A stretch of 64,000 nucleotides of DNA from Microvirga sp. (GTDB lineage Bacteria > Pseudomonadota > Alphaproteobacteria > Rhizobiales > Beijerinckiaceae): assembly GCA_031181145.1 (NCBI GenBank), contig JAPSLB010000006.1:1-64000 (forward strand). The letters run 5' to 3'. Positions within the stretch are counted from its first letter, which is position 1; every line of letters begins with the position of its first letter. The position numbers were made by a program, and so were the translations under genes. This document shows, piece after piece, positions 26,268 to 37,434 of the stretch. The notes beneath the pieces are model-generated. The model was not told the origin of the DNA. It saw nothing but the letters and a program-made list of their open reading frames with translations, and did no database searches.

Positions 26268-26292
26268 AGGGGCCGAGAAGTTCTCGGCCCCT
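26268..26292 (-). terminator. Rho-independent terminator for the minus-strand lipoprotein gene
   Basis: aggggccgaga-agt-tctcggcccct; on the minus strand it is followed by ttttctttt. Confidence 0.75.
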
Positions 26293-26315
26293 CAAATCCG
26301 CTTTTCGGGATCGTC

Positions 26316-26594
26316 TTAGCGGCAGTAGATGTTGCCGTACATGTCCTGATACGTGCCGTAGGGGCAGGCCGGACCACGCGGAGTCGTTGCTGCGCCCACG
26401 ACCGCACCGCCGGCCGCGCCGATGGCTGCGCCGGCAAGAGCGCCGCTGGCGCGACCCGTAGCGGCGCCGCCAATGGCAGCACCGGCGAGGCCGCCAACAG
26501 CGGCGCCGCCGACGGCTCGCTCGCCGGGAGTGTTGCAGGCTGCCATCGAGAGGGTGAGGGCACCGGCGGCAATCGCGGTAATGATCTTCTTCAT
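26316..26594 (-). CDS. Small glycine-zipper lipoprotein
   Basis: MKKIITAIAAGALTLSMAACNTPG (lipobox) then AVGGAAVGGLAGAAIGGAATGRASGALAGAAIGAAGGAVVGA. Confidence 0.85.
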   Translation of the reverse strand: MKKIITAIAAGALTLSMAACNTPGERAVGGAAVGGLAGAAIGGAATGRASGALAGAAIGAAGGAVVGAATTPRGPACPYGTYQDMYGNIYCR

Positions 26595-26664
26595 GGAGGC
26601 TTCCCTGTATCTAGCGGGCTATAAGGCTGCCCAACTCTACTTAGCTTGACCTTACGCTGACGCC

Positions 26665-26690
26665 AACTCCCGACACGGGGAAGAAGTTCC
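26665..26690 (-). promoter_or_regulatory. EcfG-like promoter (one mismatch) for the glycine-zipper lipoprotein
   Basis: Minus strand: ggaac-ttcttccccgtgtcggg(17)-agtt. Confidence 0.4.
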
Positions 26691-26889
26691 TTGTCGGTCA
26701 AATGGGCTGTAGAAAAATTTTTGTTAAGACCCTCAGGCTATTTCACAGCCTTTCTGCGCTTCGGTCAGGCATGTGACCGTCTAGCATGAGCATAAATTGA
26801 ACATGGCTGCGGATCGGCAAGTCACAACTTTGCCTTATTTCCTCCTCACCCAGCGCTTTTCCGCGACCTGTGCCATTTGGAGTTTCGTC

Positions 26890-27612
26890 ATGACTTGGCA
26901 GTATTTATCGAAAACCATGGCGCTCGCGATCGTAAGCTCGGCCATATCTGTTCTCGCACCTCAGGCTCGAGCAGAAGGCAATGTCATTCCTCCCGACGAA
27001 GCCGCCGCTCTCGCGCGTGCTCACGCCGAAGAGGTGCGGGCAGCCGCTGCCGCGCTCGCCGGTCCGGAGGGCGCCGAAACCGCTGACGCGGACCAAACGG
27101 CAAAGCCCGGAAAGGCCTCCGGGATCTCCAGCGCCGGGAAGAGGGGCGCCTTGGATGATGAGGGTGTCGAGGCGACTGCTTCCCTTCCCATAGAGCTGCC
27201 GGCCCGTTCCCGCGCGGCGGGGACCGACGCGGCCAAGGCGGCCGCTCTCAAGCCTCTGATCGTCCGTTACGCGTCGGAGAACGGCTTGCCCTATGAACTC
27301 GCCGATGCGGTGGTGCGCCTCGAGAGTCGTTACAATCCGGGCGCCCGCAACGGCGCCCATATCGGCCTGACACAGATCAACCTGCGCACGGCCCAGTCGC
27401 TGGGTTACGAGGGCGGCGTTGCCGGACTGCTTGATGTGGAGACCAACCTTCGCTACGGGCTCAAATATCTCGCTCAAGCCTACAAGCTCGCTGGCGGCGA
27501 CACCTGCGGCACGATCCTGCGCTACCAGTTCGGCCACCGCACGACGGCCATGACAAAGGCCTCCCTGGCCTATTGCGCGAAGGTGAAGATGATCACGGCC
27601 GCCGCCGATTGA
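26890..27612 (+). CDS. Lytic transglycosylase (SLT domain)
   Basis: Signal peptide; ASENGLPYELADAVVRLESRYNPGARNGAHIGLTQINLRTAQSLGYEG, LRYGLKYLAQAYKLAGGD. Confidence 0.85.
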   Translation: MTWQYLSKTMALAIVSSAISVLAPQARAEGNVIPPDEAAALARAHAEEVRAAAAALAGPEGAETADADQTAKPGKASGISSAGKRGALDDEGVEATASLPIELPARSRAAGTDAAKAAALKPLIVRYASENGLPYELADAVVRLESRYNPGARNGAHIGLTQINLRTAQSLGYEGGVAGLLDVETNLRYGLKYLAQAYKLAGGDTCGTILRYQFGHRTTAMTKASLAYCAKVKMITAAAD

Positions 27613-27659
27613 TCGTCCGGCCTTGACGCGGGCCCCCGTTTCGCACCACATCCCAATCG

Positions 27660-28034
<375 letters not shown>

Positions 28035-28063
28035 CCCTTTTCCACAGGCTCAAAACTGCGACA

Positions 28064-28089
28064 AAGCGGACCAAATCCTTGGTCCGCTT
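28064..28089. other. Perfect 11-bp inverted repeat between rnpB and mraZ (possible rnpB terminator without U-tract)
   Basis: aagcggaccaa-atcc-ttggtccgctt. Confidence 0.5.
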
Positions 28090-28166
28090 ACGATTCATTA
28101 ACCCTAAACGCGTCTGATGGAGCGTGCCTGTCTCCAGGCTTGCGCTCCATTCCCGTTCCGTTGACG

Positions 28167-28200
28167 CCCATATAGTCCCATGTTATCCCAAGTTATCCCG
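28167..28200. promoter_or_regulatory. Putative MraZ operator: 10-bp-phased repeats
   Basis: CCCA at 28167, 28177, 28187 and CCCG at 28197; minus strand reads CGGG-N6-TGGG-N6-TGGG-N6-TGGG. Confidence 0.7.
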
Positions 28201-28345
28201 TCGACGGTGTCTTCCGAAGGGGACGTCAAACGCACAAGGGGCGCTGACATCCTGTTCCGGAAAGTGGCGTTAGCGCCGAGAACGGGTGGCAGGCCGTCGA
28301 GGTCTGCCGGGGGGCTGACAATCGGGAGCTTGCGAGCTGCGGCCA

Positions 28346-28843
28346 ATGAACCGCTTCGTGTCCAATTTCACCAACAAGTTGGATTCGAAGGGTCGCGTCT
28401 CGATCCCCGCATCCTTCCGGGCCGTCTTGGCCAGGGACGGGTTCGAGGGTCTCTACGTTCATCCCGCGCTCGATGCGCAGGCGTTGGACGCAGGTGGCAA
28501 TACGCTCCTGAACGAGATCGATGCGTTCTTGTCGACGCTGTCGCCCTATTCGGACGAACGGGATCAGCTGTCGACCGCATTGTTCGGGACCAGCGAAATT
28601 CTCAAAGTCGATCCGGAGGGGCGTGTCATCCTGACGGACACAGTAAAAGTACATGCCGGGATCGGCGACACGGTGACGTTCGTCGGACTTGGTCACAAGT
28701 TCCAGATTTGGGAGCCCGAGCGTTTCCGTGCGCACTTGGAGGAGGCGCGCACGAAGGTCAGAGACCTGAAGAAGGTGCTGGGAGCCCGGATCATGGAGCC
28801 ACGTATGGTACAGAACACCTCACCAGGAGTGCGGGAGCAATGA
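28346..28843 (+). CDS. mraZ: Transcriptional regulator MraZ
   Basis: [40 protein letters not shown]; start of the dcw cluster. Confidence 0.95.
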   Translation: MNRFVSNFTNKLDSKGRVSIPASFRAVLARDGFEGLYVHPALDAQALDAGGNTLLNEIDAFLSTLSPYSDERDQLSTALFGTSEILKVDPEGRVILTDTVKVHAGIGDTVTFVGLGHKFQIWEPERFRAHLEEARTKVRDLKKVLGARIMEPRMVQNTSPGVREQ

Positions 28844-29889
28844 TGGGACGCGGCGACGGCCCAGGAGCCGGAGCCGCTGGCGGACCGACCCGTCACGTTC
28901 CTGTGCTCCTGGCGGAGGTGTGTGACGCGCTCGATGTGAAGCGCGGCGGCGTTTTCATCGACGGCACGTTCGGTGCGGGCGGATACACGCGCGCCATCCT
29001 CGATGCACATCCTCAGAACAAGGTCATTGCCATCGACCGCGATCCCGACGCGATTACGGGCGGTGCGCCGCTGGCCACACGCTTCAAGAAGCGATTGATG
29101 CTCGTCCCGGGGCGCTTCGGCGATCTGGACGAGGTTGCGCGCGGGCAGGGTTTCGAGGGCGTCGATGGGGTCGTTCTCGATATCGGTGTGTCCTCCATGC
29201 AGCTCGATCAGGCCGAGCGCGGTTTCTCGTTCCGCAACGACGGTCCGCTCGATATGCGCATGGAGCGGGAGGGACCGAGTGCCGCCGATATCGTCAACGA
29301 ATCCTCCGAGGCCGAACTCGCGGATATCTTCTATCACTACGGCGAGGAGCGCCGTGCCCGGGCCGTTGCTCGCGCGATAATCGAGGCACGCCGCAGGGAG
29401 CCGTTTCAGACGACACGTCAGCTTGCGGATCTCGTTGCGTCATTGATCCGTCAGGAGCCGGGTGGCATTCATCCGGCGACGCGGGTGTTCCAGGGGCTTC
29501 GCATCGCGGTCAACGACGAGTTGGGTGAATTGGTGCGCGCCTTGCATGCGGCCGAATGCATTCTGAGACCTAGCGGCCGGCTCGTTGTCGTCACCTTCCA
29601 CTCGCTCGAAGACCGGATCGTGAAGCAGTTCTTCGCGGCTCGTACCGGGCGCACGCCGAGCGGATCGCGTCACATGCCGACAATCGCTGCCGCGGAGCCG
29701 ACATTCCAGGCCGTCACGAAGGGCCCGGTCGGTCCCGGCGAGCAGGAAATGGCGCGCAATCCCCGCGCGCGGTCGGCGAAGCTCAGAGCCGGCGCCCGTA
29801 CTGGCGAGCCGCCGCAGGAACCGTTGAGTGCCATCACCATGTTGGCCGAGCTGCCGCAGACGGCGGAGAAAAGAGGAGGGCGGCGATGA
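28840..29889 (+). CDS. rsmH: 16S rRNA (cytosine1402-N4)-methyltransferase
   Basis: [71 protein letters not shown] 28840 overlaps mraZ stop. Confidence 0.95.
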   Translation: MMGRGDGPGAGAAGGPTRHVPVLLAEVCDALDVKRGGVFIDGTFGAGGYTRAILDAHPQNKVIAIDRDPDAITGGAPLATRFKKRLMLVPGRFGDLDEVARGQGFEGVDGVVLDIGVSSMQLDQAERGFSFRNDGPLDMRMEREGPSAADIVNESSEAELADIFYHYGEERRARAVARAIIEARRREPFQTTRQLADLVASLIRQEPGGIHPATRVFQGLRIAVNDELGELVRALHAAECILRPSGRLVVVTFHSLEDRIVKQFFAARTGRTPSGSRHMPTIAAAEPTFQAVTKGPVGPGEQEMARNPRARSAKLRAGARTGEPPQEPLSAITMLAELPQTAEKRGGRR

Positions 29890-30281
29890 CCAAGCTGCTC
29901 CATATCATCGCGATCACGGCCCTGATTCTGTCGGCGGGTTATGCCTATTCGATCAAATACGATACGCTCTATTATGCCGAGCAGGTAGCGAAGCTGAAAT
30001 CGAAGGTGCAGCGCGAGCGCGATGCCATCGCCGTCCTGCAGGCGGAGTGGCAGTATCTCGACCGGCCGGATCGCCTGCAGGCGGCTGCCGACCAGCACCT
30101 CGATCTGCAGCCCTTGAAGATACAGCAGCTGGCGCGCTTGTCCGATCTGCCGGATCGTCCGGAACGCGGGGATGAGATCGGCCGCAAGCTCGAAGCGCTC
30201 GGTCTGCTTGGGCCGACGGCGACGCCGAAGGACACAAGCAACGTAGCCCGAACCCTGACGACGCAAACTCCGAGGCGGTAA
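29886..30281 (+). CDS. ftsL: Cell division protein FtsL-like
   Basis: Single TM followed by coiled coil, position between rsmH and fts[16 protein letters not shown]. Confidence 0.8.
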   Translation: MTKLLHIIAITALILSAGYAYSIKYDTLYYAEQVAKLKSKVQRERDAIAVLQAEWQYLDRPDRLQAAADQHLDLQPLKIQQLARLSDLPDRPERGDEIGRKLEALGLLGPTATPKDTSNVARTLTTQTPRR

Positions 30282-30286
30282 CTCCC

Positions 30287-32050
30287 GTGTTGCACGAGCC
30301 CCAACCCGAACTGAAAGCGAAGAGCCCTCCGCCCAGGAGGGGCATCTACTCCTATGCCAGCGAGCTGTTCCGGTTGCGCCTCGACAAAAGCACGTCGCGC
30401 GTGAGCCTGGCAGCTCTCTGCTTCGCCGGGCTCTTCATGGTCATCGGCGGGCGGCTCGTGCAGCTCGCCGTCACGAGCGAAAGCACCAGCGGGATGCGCC
30501 GCGCGGCTTCCTCCGAAATATCCGCAGCCCGTCCCGACATCGTGGACCGCAATGGCGAAATTCTTGCCACAGACGTGAAGATGGTGTCCGTCTTCGCGGA
30601 GCCGCGCAACATCGTCGACAAGGACGAAGCGGTGGAGCTCCTCACCGCCGTTCTGCCCGATCTCGACGCCACCGAGCTTCGCAATAAGCTCAATACCAAG
30701 AGGGGGTTCGTCTGGGTCAAGCGCGAGATCACGCCGCGCCAGCAGGCGGAGGTGCATCGGCTCGGCATCCCGGGCGTGGGCTTCCTGCCCGAGAACAAGC
30801 GTGTTTACCCTAACGCTGAGGCTGCGGCGCATGTGCTGGGCTTCGCCAATGTGGATAACGTAGGCATCGCCGGCATCGAGAAGTACATCGACAGCATGGG
30901 CCTGCAGGACCTCAACGGTGCAGGCTTCAACATCTCTGCCGCGGATCTGAAGCCCGTGGAGCTCTCCATCGATCTGCGCGTGCAGCACGCCCTGCGCGAC
31001 GAGCTGATGAAGGGCATGACGAAGTTCAAGGCGAAGGCAACCGCCGGCGCGATCATGGACGTGAACACCGGCGAGGTGATCGCTCTCGTCTCGCTTCCCG
31101 ATTTCGATCCCAACAATCCCATCGACGCTCTCGAAAAGGATCGCATCAACCGTATCAATGTCGGCGTGTTCGAGATGGGGTCGACCTTCAAGGCGTTGAC
31201 CGTCGCGATGGCGCTCGATTCCGGCAAGTACAACATCAATTCGACCTTCGACGCTCGATCCGGGCTGCGCTATGGCCGGTTCACGATTGGCGATTATCAC
31301 CCAACGCGCCGCATTCTCTCCACGCCGGAGGTATTCATCCATTCCTCCAACATCGGTACGGCGCGCATGGCGCTCGGAATTGGTGTCGAAGGCCACAAGG
31401 CGTTCCTGCGGAAGATGGGGCAGCTCACGCGTCTCGAGACCGAGCTGCCGGAAAGCGCCCTGCCGATCGTTCCGCCGCGTTGGGGTGAGCTCAACACCAT
31501 GACCATCGCTTTCGGGCATGGTCTCGCCGTTGCTCCCCTTCAGGCGCTCATGGCGGTCGGCGCGCTCGTGAACGGCGGCGTGCTCATCAAGCCGACATTC
31601 CTCAAACGCGACGAGGAGGAGGCCCGCAAGGGCGCCCTGCAGGTGCTTAAGCCCGAAACCAGCGAGGCTATGCGCTACGTAATGCGCCTCAACGCCTCCA
31701 ACCCGGCAGGATCCGCCTCATCGGCTGCCATTGCCGGCTTCTATGTGGGTGGTAAGACGGGCACTGCGGAAAAGGTCGTCAATGGCCGCTATTCCAAGAA
31801 CAAGAACCTCACCACGTTCACGGCCGTCGTCCCCGCCGACAAGCCGAAATACGTGTTTCTGACCATCCTGGACGAGCCGCAGGCGGTCGAGGGCACCTAC
31901 GGCTTCTCGACGGCGGGCTGGAATGCGGGGCCCGTGACAGGCAACGTCATCGAGCGGGTGGCGCCTCTGCTCGGTATTCCGCCTCGCTTCGAGCCTCCCG
32001 CGCAACCCTTCCCACTCATGTCGCGCCTCAACGCATGGGGCATCCGATAA
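30287..32050 (+). CDS. ftsI: Peptidoglycan D,D-transpeptidase FtsI (PBP3)
   Basis: RPDIVDRNGEILATDV, GSTFKALTVAMAL (SxxK), KTGTAEKV; GTG start. Confidence 0.94.
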   Translation: MLHEPQPELKAKSPPPRRGIYSYASELFRLRLDKSTSRVSLAALCFAGLFMVIGGRLVQLAVTSESTSGMRRAASSEISAARPDIVDRNGEILATDVKMVSVFAEPRNIVDKDEAVELLTAVLPDLDATELRNKLNTKRGFVWVKREITPRQQAEVHRLGIPGVGFLPENKRVYPNAEAAAHVLGFANVDNVGIAGIEKYIDSMGLQDLNGAGFNISAADLKPVELSIDLRVQHALRDELMKGMTKFKAKATAGAIMDVNTGEVIALVSLPDFDPNNPIDALEKDRINRINVGVFEMGSTFKALTVAMALDSGKYNINSTFDARSGLRYGRFTIGDYHPTRRILSTPEVFIHSSNIGTARMALGIGVEGHKAFLRKMGQLTRLETELPESALPIVPPRWGELNTMTIAFGHGLAVAPLQALMAVGALVNGGVLIKPTFLKRDEEEARKGALQVLKPETSEAMRYVMRLNASNPAGSASSAAIAGFYVGGKTGTAEKVVNGRYSKNKNLTTFTAVVPADKPKYVFLTILDEPQAVEGTYGFSTAGWNAGPVTGNVIERVAPLLGIPPRFEPPAQPFPLMSRLNAWGIR

Positions 32051-33516
32051 TGACAAGCACAATCGAATTGAGCGATCTGCTTCCGGAGGCCGAAGGGCTT
32101 CCGGAAGCATCCTTGTCGGTGACCGGAATTGCCTCCGACAGCCGGCAGGTAGGGCAGGGCAGCGTGTTCTTCGCGGTGCCGGGCACAAAGGTGGACGGCA
32201 TGAGCTTCGTGCCCCAGGCCGTCGCCGCCGGGGCGGCCGTGATCGCCGGAGAGGCGGAGCGCCCTTCCGAACTGCCTGGAAACGTCGGCTATGTCAGGGT
32301 GCGGGATGTGCGACAGGCTCTCGCTCTCGCGGCGTCGCGCGTCTACCCGCGGCAGCCGGAGAAGGTCATTGCCGTCACGGGCACGAGCGGCAAGAGCTCC
32401 GTAGCCGACTTCGCTCGCCAGCTCTTCGCCTCGCTCGGCTATAAATCCGCGAGCCTCGGTACGCTCGGCGTGATCACCTCGGACGGCGCAGCCTATGGTT
32501 CGCTCACAACTCCCGATCCGATCTCGCTGCATCGGACGCTCAACACGCTCGCGAAGGACGGCGTCATGCGCCTGGCCATGGAGGCCTCCTCCCACGGCAT
32601 CGATCAGCGGCGGCTCGACGGAGTTCGCCTGAGCGCCGCTGGCTTCACAAATCTCGGCCGCGATCATCTGGACTATCACAGCACCACCGAGGCCTATGCG
32701 GCGGCGAAGTTGCGCCTGTTCGATACTCTCTTGCCCGCCGATGCACCCGCTGTCATCAATGCCGATGGCCCGTTTTCGGATGTGTTTCAGCAGGGCGTCC
32801 GCAACCGCGGCCTGACGATGCTCACCACCGGCAGCAGGGGCGAGACGCTTCGTCTCGCAGAGGCCCGCCCCGAGGGCTTCGGGCAGGCTCTGACCATCGA
32901 GGCGTTCGGCAGGACGTACGTAACGACCCTGCCGCTCCTTGGGGGGTTTCAGGTCGAGAACGCTCTCCTAGCGGCCGGGCTCGTCCTGTCCGTCGAAGGA
33001 GAAGGCAGGGCAGCCGAAATATTCGAAGGCTTCAGGACGCTCAAGGGCGTCTCCGGCCGTCTGGAGCAGGTGGGCGAGGTCGACGGGGCCATCTGTATCG
33101 TCGACTATGCACACAAGCCCGATGCGCTGGCCCATGTGCTCGATGCGTTGCGTCCTTTCACGAAGGGGCGTCTCGTCTGCATCGTCGGCTGCGGTGGAGA
33201 CCGTGATCGCGGCAAGCGCCCGCTCATGGGGCAAATCGCCACCGAAAAGGCGGATCTCGTCATTGTGACGGACGACAATCCTCGCTCGGAAGACCCCGCG
33301 GCCATCCGGGCCGAGGTGCTCAAGGGCGCTCCGGGTGCCCGTGAGATCGGGGATCGGGCGCTTGCCATCCGAACGGCCGTGAAAGAGCTCCAAAGGGGTG
33401 ACATTCTCGTCGTCGCCGGCAAAGGTCATGAAACGGGCCAAATCATCGGCGACCGGACCCTGCCGTTCTCGGATCACGACGAGGTCCGGGCGGCTATTGC
33501 GGAGAGGCAGGGATGA
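32050..33516 (+). CDS. murE: UDP-N-acetylmuramoyl-L-alanyl-D-glutamate--2,6-diaminopimelate ligase
   Basis: VTGTSGKSSVADF, TTPDPISLH, EASSHGIDQRRLDG, DNPRSEDPAAI (DNPR typical of DAP-specific MurE); start overlaps ftsI stop (TAATG). Confidence 0.95.
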   Translation: MTSTIELSDLLPEAEGLPEASLSVTGIASDSRQVGQGSVFFAVPGTKVDGMSFVPQAVAAGAAVIAGEAERPSELPGNVGYVRVRDVRQALALAASRVYPRQPEKVIAVTGTSGKSSVADFARQLFASLGYKSASLGTLGVITSDGAAYGSLTTPDPISLHRTLNTLAKDGVMRLAMEASSHGIDQRRLDGVRLSAAGFTNLGRDHLDYHSTTEAYAAAKLRLFDTLLPADAPAVINADGPFSDVFQQGVRNRGLTMLTTGSRGETLRLAEARPEGFGQALTIEAFGRTYVTTLPLLGGFQVENALLAAGLVLSVEGEGRAAEIFEGFRTLKGVSGRLEQVGEVDGAICIVDYAHKPDALAHVLDALRPFTKGRLVCIVGCGGDRDRGKRPLMGQIATEKADLVIVTDDNPRSEDPAAIRAEVLKGAPGAREIGDRALAIRTAVKELQRGDILVVAGKGHETGQIIGDRTLPFSDHDEVRAAIAERQG

Positions 33517-34943
33517 ATTCGCCCTTGTGGACCTTGGACGAGATCGTGGCCGCCACCGGCGCCCGCGTCGGCAGCGCCTTTCGCCAGGCGACGGGCGCCT
33601 CCATCGACACGCGCACGCTGGGGCCGGGCGATCTCTACTTCGCCATCAAGGGCGATGTGCATGACGGCCACGATTTCGTGCCCGCCGCTCTCGATAAGGG
33701 CGCGTCGGGCGCCGTCGTCTCCGAGGAAAAGGCTCCTGCCTTCGCCTCGGACAGACTCATCGTGGTGCCCGATGTGCTCGAGGCCATGCGCCAATTGGGC
33801 CGTACGGCACGCAAGCGCACGGACGCCCAAATCGTGGCAATTACGGGTTCGGTCGGCAAGACCGGAACGAAGGAGGCCATGCGCCTTGCGCTTTCCCGGC
33901 TGGGGAGCACCCACGCTTCTGTGGCGTCCTACAACAATCATTGGGGTGTGCCGCTCACGCTGTCGCGCATGCCGCGCGAGACGGAATTCGGCATCTTCGA
34001 GATCGGGATGAATCATGCCCACGAGATCCTGCCGCTCACCGCGATGGTTCGCCCGCACGTGGCCGTGATCACCACCATCGAGCCGGTGCATATCGAGTTC
34101 TTCCCCTCCCTCTGGGGCATCGCCGATGCGAAGGGCGAGATCTTTTCGGGGCTCGAGCCCGGCGGCACGGCGGTCATCAACCGCGACAGCCCCTATTTCG
34201 ACCGCCTGAAGGCCCATGCACTGGCCTCGTCAGCCGGTCGCGTCGTCTCCTTCGGCGAGCACGAGGCCGCCGATATCCGCGCCGAGCGGATTCTCGTGAA
34301 GCCCGATCAATCGGTTGTCGAAGCCCGCGTCTTCGGACAGCTCGTCACCTATCGGATCGGCACGGCGGGCCGGCATATCGCGCTCAACTCCTTGAGCGTG
34401 CTCGCCGCCTCCCATGCCCTCGGCGCGGACCTCGCGCAGGTGGCTCTCTCGTTTCCCGACCTGAAGCCTCCCGTGGGCCGCGGCGAGCGGACCATGTTGT
34501 TCATCGGCGACGGACAGGCGCTCCTCATCGACGAAAGCTACAACGCGAATCCGGCTTCCATGCGGGCAGCGCTCGCCAATCTGGGCGCCGTGGAATTGGG
34601 CCGTCAGGCGCGACGGATTGCGGTTCTCGGCGACATGAAGGAACTCGGCGAGCGGGGCCCGATCCTTCATGAAGAGCTTGCGGAGGCTGTCACGGCCAAC
34701 GAGATCGACCTCGTCTTCGCGGCGGGGCCTTTGATGAGGAACCTCGTGGATCGTCTTCCGAAGGCGAAGGTGGCGCTGCACGTCGAGACCTCGGCGGAGC
34801 TCGTCGAGGCGGCCTGCTCCGCGATCCGTCCCGGCGATGCCGTGACCGTCAAGGGATCGCTCAGCATGAAGATGGCCCTGGTTGTCAAAGCTCTGAAAGA
34901 ACGTTACGGCGCGAGCCCGTCGGCACACGCGCTGAAAGGATAA
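33513..34943 (+). CDS. murF: UDP-N-acetylmuramoyl-tripeptide--D-alanyl-D-alanine ligase
   Basis: [46 protein letters not shown]. Confidence 0.95.
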   Translation: MNSPLWTLDEIVAATGARVGSAFRQATGASIDTRTLGPGDLYFAIKGDVHDGHDFVPAALDKGASGAVVSEEKAPAFASDRLIVVPDVLEAMRQLGRTARKRTDAQIVAITGSVGKTGTKEAMRLALSRLGSTHASVASYNNHWGVPLTLSRMPRETEFGIFEIGMNHAHEILPLTAMVRPHVAVITTIEPVHIEFFPSLWGIADAKGEIFSGLEPGGTAVINRDSPYFDRLKAHALASSAGRVVSFGEHEAADIRAERILVKPDQSVVEARVFGQLVTYRIGTAGRHIALNSLSVLAASHALGADLAQVALSFPDLKPPVGRGERTMLFIGDGQALLIDESYNANPASMRAALANLGAVELGRQARRIAVLGDMKELGERGPILHEELAEAVTANEIDLVFAAGPLMRNLVDRLPKAKVALHVETSAELVEAACSAIRPGDAVTVKGSLSMKMALVVKALKERYGASPSAHALKG

Positions 34944-34950
34944 GCACTCC

Positions 34951-36036
34951 ATGTTGACCTGGTTGGCTGAGCTCAGCCCCTATTTCAGCCCCCTCAATAT
35001 CTTCCGCTACATCACGTTCCGAACCGGGGGCGCGACGGCGACCGCCATGCTCTTCGTGTTCCTGTTCGGGCCGGCGATCATCTCGCTGCTGCGCGTGCGC
35101 CAGGGCAAGGGCCAGCCGATCCGCGAGGACGGGCCGCAATCGCACCTGCTGACGAAGCGCGGAACGCCGACCATGGGCGGCCTCATGATCATGGCGGGCG
35201 TGCTGGTTTCGACGCTGCTGTGGGCCAATCTCGAAAACCCGTATGTCTGGATCGTGCTCTTCGTCACGGTGGGCTTCGGCGCCATCGGCTTCTACGACGA
35301 TTATCTGAAGGTCACGAAGCAGTCGCACAAGGGCTTCTCGGGCAAGTCGCGCCTCGCGATCGAGGCGATCATCGCGGCTGCTGCCTGCATCGCCATCTCC
35401 TACGTGGAGGCTCCGGGCCTCTCCCATAAGCTGGCGCTGCCCTTCTCGAAGGACCTGATCTTCAATCTCGGCTGGTTCTACATCATCTTCGCAGGGTTCG
35501 TGATCGTCGGCGCAGGCAACGCGGTGAACATCACGGATGGGCTCGACGGTTTGGCCATCGTGCCGGTGATGATCGCGGCGGGCACCTTCGGCTTCATCGC
35601 CTATCTCGCCGGCAACGCGGTGTTCGCCAACTACCTGCAGATCCACTTCGTGCCCGGCACCGGCGAGCTCGCCGTCATCTGCGGCGCGCTGATCGGCGCA
35701 GGCATCGGCTTTCTCTGGTTCAACGCGCCGCCCGCACAGATCTTCATGGGGGACACGGGATCGCTCGCTCTCGGCGGTCTTCTCGGCACCATCGCGGTGG
35801 CCACCAAGCACGAGATCGTCCTCGCCATCGTGGGTGGCCTCTTCGTGCTGGAGATCATGTCCGTGATCATTCAGGTCGTCTCGTTCAAGCTGACGGGAAA
35901 GCGCGTCTTCAAGATGGCGCCGATCCACCATCATTTCGAGCAGTTGGGCTGGACGGAGCCGCAGGTCGTGATCCGGTTCTGGATCATCGCCGTGGTGCTC
36001 GCGCTCGTCGGCCTTTCGACCCTCAAGCTGCGGTAG
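34951..36036 (+). CDS. mraY: Phospho-N-acetylmuramoyl-pentapeptide-transferase
   Basis: [68 protein letters not shown]. Confidence 0.97.
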   Translation: MLTWLAELSPYFSPLNIFRYITFRTGGATATAMLFVFLFGPAIISLLRVRQGKGQPIREDGPQSHLLTKRGTPTMGGLMIMAGVLVSTLLWANLENPYVWIVLFVTVGFGAIGFYDDYLKVTKQSHKGFSGKSRLAIEAIIAAAACIAISYVEAPGLSHKLALPFSKDLIFNLGWFYIIFAGFVIVGAGNAVNITDGLDGLAIVPVMIAAGTFGFIAYLAGNAVFANYLQIHFVPGTGELAVICGALIGAGIGFLWFNAPPAQIFMGDTGSLALGGLLGTIAVATKHEIVLAIVGGLFVLEIMSVIIQVVSFKLTGKRVFKMAPIHHHFEQLGWTEPQVVIRFWIIAVVLALVGLSTLKLR

Positions 36037-36040
36037 ACGA

Positions 36041-37432
36041 ATGACGCCCGTCACAACCTTCTCCGGCAAAACTCTTGCCCTTTTCGGCCTCGGCGGATCG
36101 GGGCTCGTGACGGCGCTTGCCTTGAAAGCGGGAGGCGCGCGCGTCATCGCCTGGGACGACAATTCCGCTAAAGTGGCGGAGGCCGCCTCCAAGGACATCG
36201 AGACAGGTGACCTGCGTGAGCTCGACTGGTCGACGGTGTCGGCTCTCGTCCTCTCGCCGGGCGTGCCGCTCACGCATCCGGAGCCGCATTGGTCGGCGAC
36301 GCTCGCGACAGCAGCCGGCGTCGAGATCATCGGTGACATTGAGCTCTTCTGCCGCGAGAGGGCGAAGATCGCGCCTAACGCGCCTTTCGTCGCGATCACC
36401 GGCACCAATGGCAAGTCCACGACGACGGCGCTCGTCGCGCATATTCTGCGCGAGGCGGGCCGCGACGTGCAGATGGGCGGAAATATCGGCACGGCGATCC
36501 TCTCTCTCGAGGCGCCGTCCGACAGCCGCATTCATGTGATCGAGTGCTCGTCGTTCCAGATCGATCTCGCGCCGTCGCTCGCGCCGACCATCGGCGTCCA
36601 TCTCAATCTCTCGCCCGATCATATCGACCGGCATGGGACGATGGAGGGCTATGCGGCGATCAAGGAGCGGCTGGTGGCGAAGGCGGGCCTCGCGGTCATC
36701 GGCGTCGACGACCCGATGAGCCGGGCGATCGCCCGGCGCTGCCAGGAGAACGGTCTGAACGTCGCCTTCGTGTCGATCGAGCCGATCGACGGCAAAGGCG
36801 TTTTCGCCGATGGCGAAACGCTCGTCGGTGTGAACGGACCCGATGCCGCTCCTGTGGCCGATCTGTCCGACATCGGCTCGTTGCGCGGCGCGCACAATGC
36901 GCAGAATGCCGCCGCGGCGGTCGCGGTCGCCTTGGCCCTGAATGTGTCTCCGGAGCAGATCCGCACGGGGCTGCGCACTTTCCCCGGCCTTCCTCATCGG
37001 ATGGAGGAGGTCGGCCGCATCGGGCGCACGCTCTTCATCAACGATTCGAAGGCCACCAATGCCGATTCCACGGAGAAGGCGCTCAAGTCCTTCGATGACA
37101 TCCTCTGGATCCTTGGCGGCAAAGCGAAGGAAGGCGGCATCGAGCCATTGCGGGAATACTTCCCCAAGATCCGTAAGGCCTACCTGATCGGCGCGGCGGC
37201 GGAAGACTTTGCACGGACGCTCGGCAGAGACGTTCCCCATGTCAGCAGCGGGACGCTAGACCGAGCCGTCGAGGAGGCCGCGCGCGATGCCGCCGCGATG
37301 GACGGCTCTGTGGTGGTTCTTCTCTCGCCCGCCTGCGCGTCCTACGATCAATTTGCGAATTATGAAGTGCGCGGAGATCAATTCCGCGAGCTGGTCCGGG
37401 CCTTGCCGGGCCTTGAAGCCAGGGGAGCCTGA
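36041..37432 (+). CDS. murD: UDP-N-acetylmuramoylalanine--D-glutamate ligase
   Basis: [48 protein letters not shown]. Confidence 0.95.
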   Translation: MTPVTTFSGKTLALFGLGGSGLVTALALKAGGARVIAWDDNSAKVAEAASKDIETGDLRELDWSTVSALVLSPGVPLTHPEPHWSATLATAAGVEIIGDIELFCRERAKIAPNAPFVAITGTNGKSTTTALVAHILREAGRDVQMGGNIGTAILSLEAPSDSRIHVIECSSFQIDLAPSLAPTIGVHLNLSPDHIDRHGTMEGYAAIKERLVAKAGLAVIGVDDPMSRAIARRCQENGLNVAFVSIEPIDGKGVFADGETLVGVNGPDAAPVADLSDIGSLRGAHNAQNAAAAVAVALALNVSPEQIRTGLRTFPGLPHRMEEVGRIGRTLFINDSKATNADSTEKALKSFDDILWILGGKAKEGGIEPLREYFPKIRKAYLIGAAAEDFARTLGRDVPHVSSGTLDRAVEEAARDAAAMDGSVVVLLSPACASYDQFANYEVRGDQFRELVRALPGLEARGA

Positions 37433-37434
37433 CG

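Noticed and set aside
28180-28839. Long upstream extension of the rsmH reading frame through mraZ
   Set aside because: mraZ is clearly coding in another frame; the extension lacks conserved RsmH sequence and the ATG at 28840 fits the family start
29972-31519. 515-aa minus-strand ORF opposite ftsL/ftsI
   Set aside because: Antisense shadow ORF over conserved dcw genes
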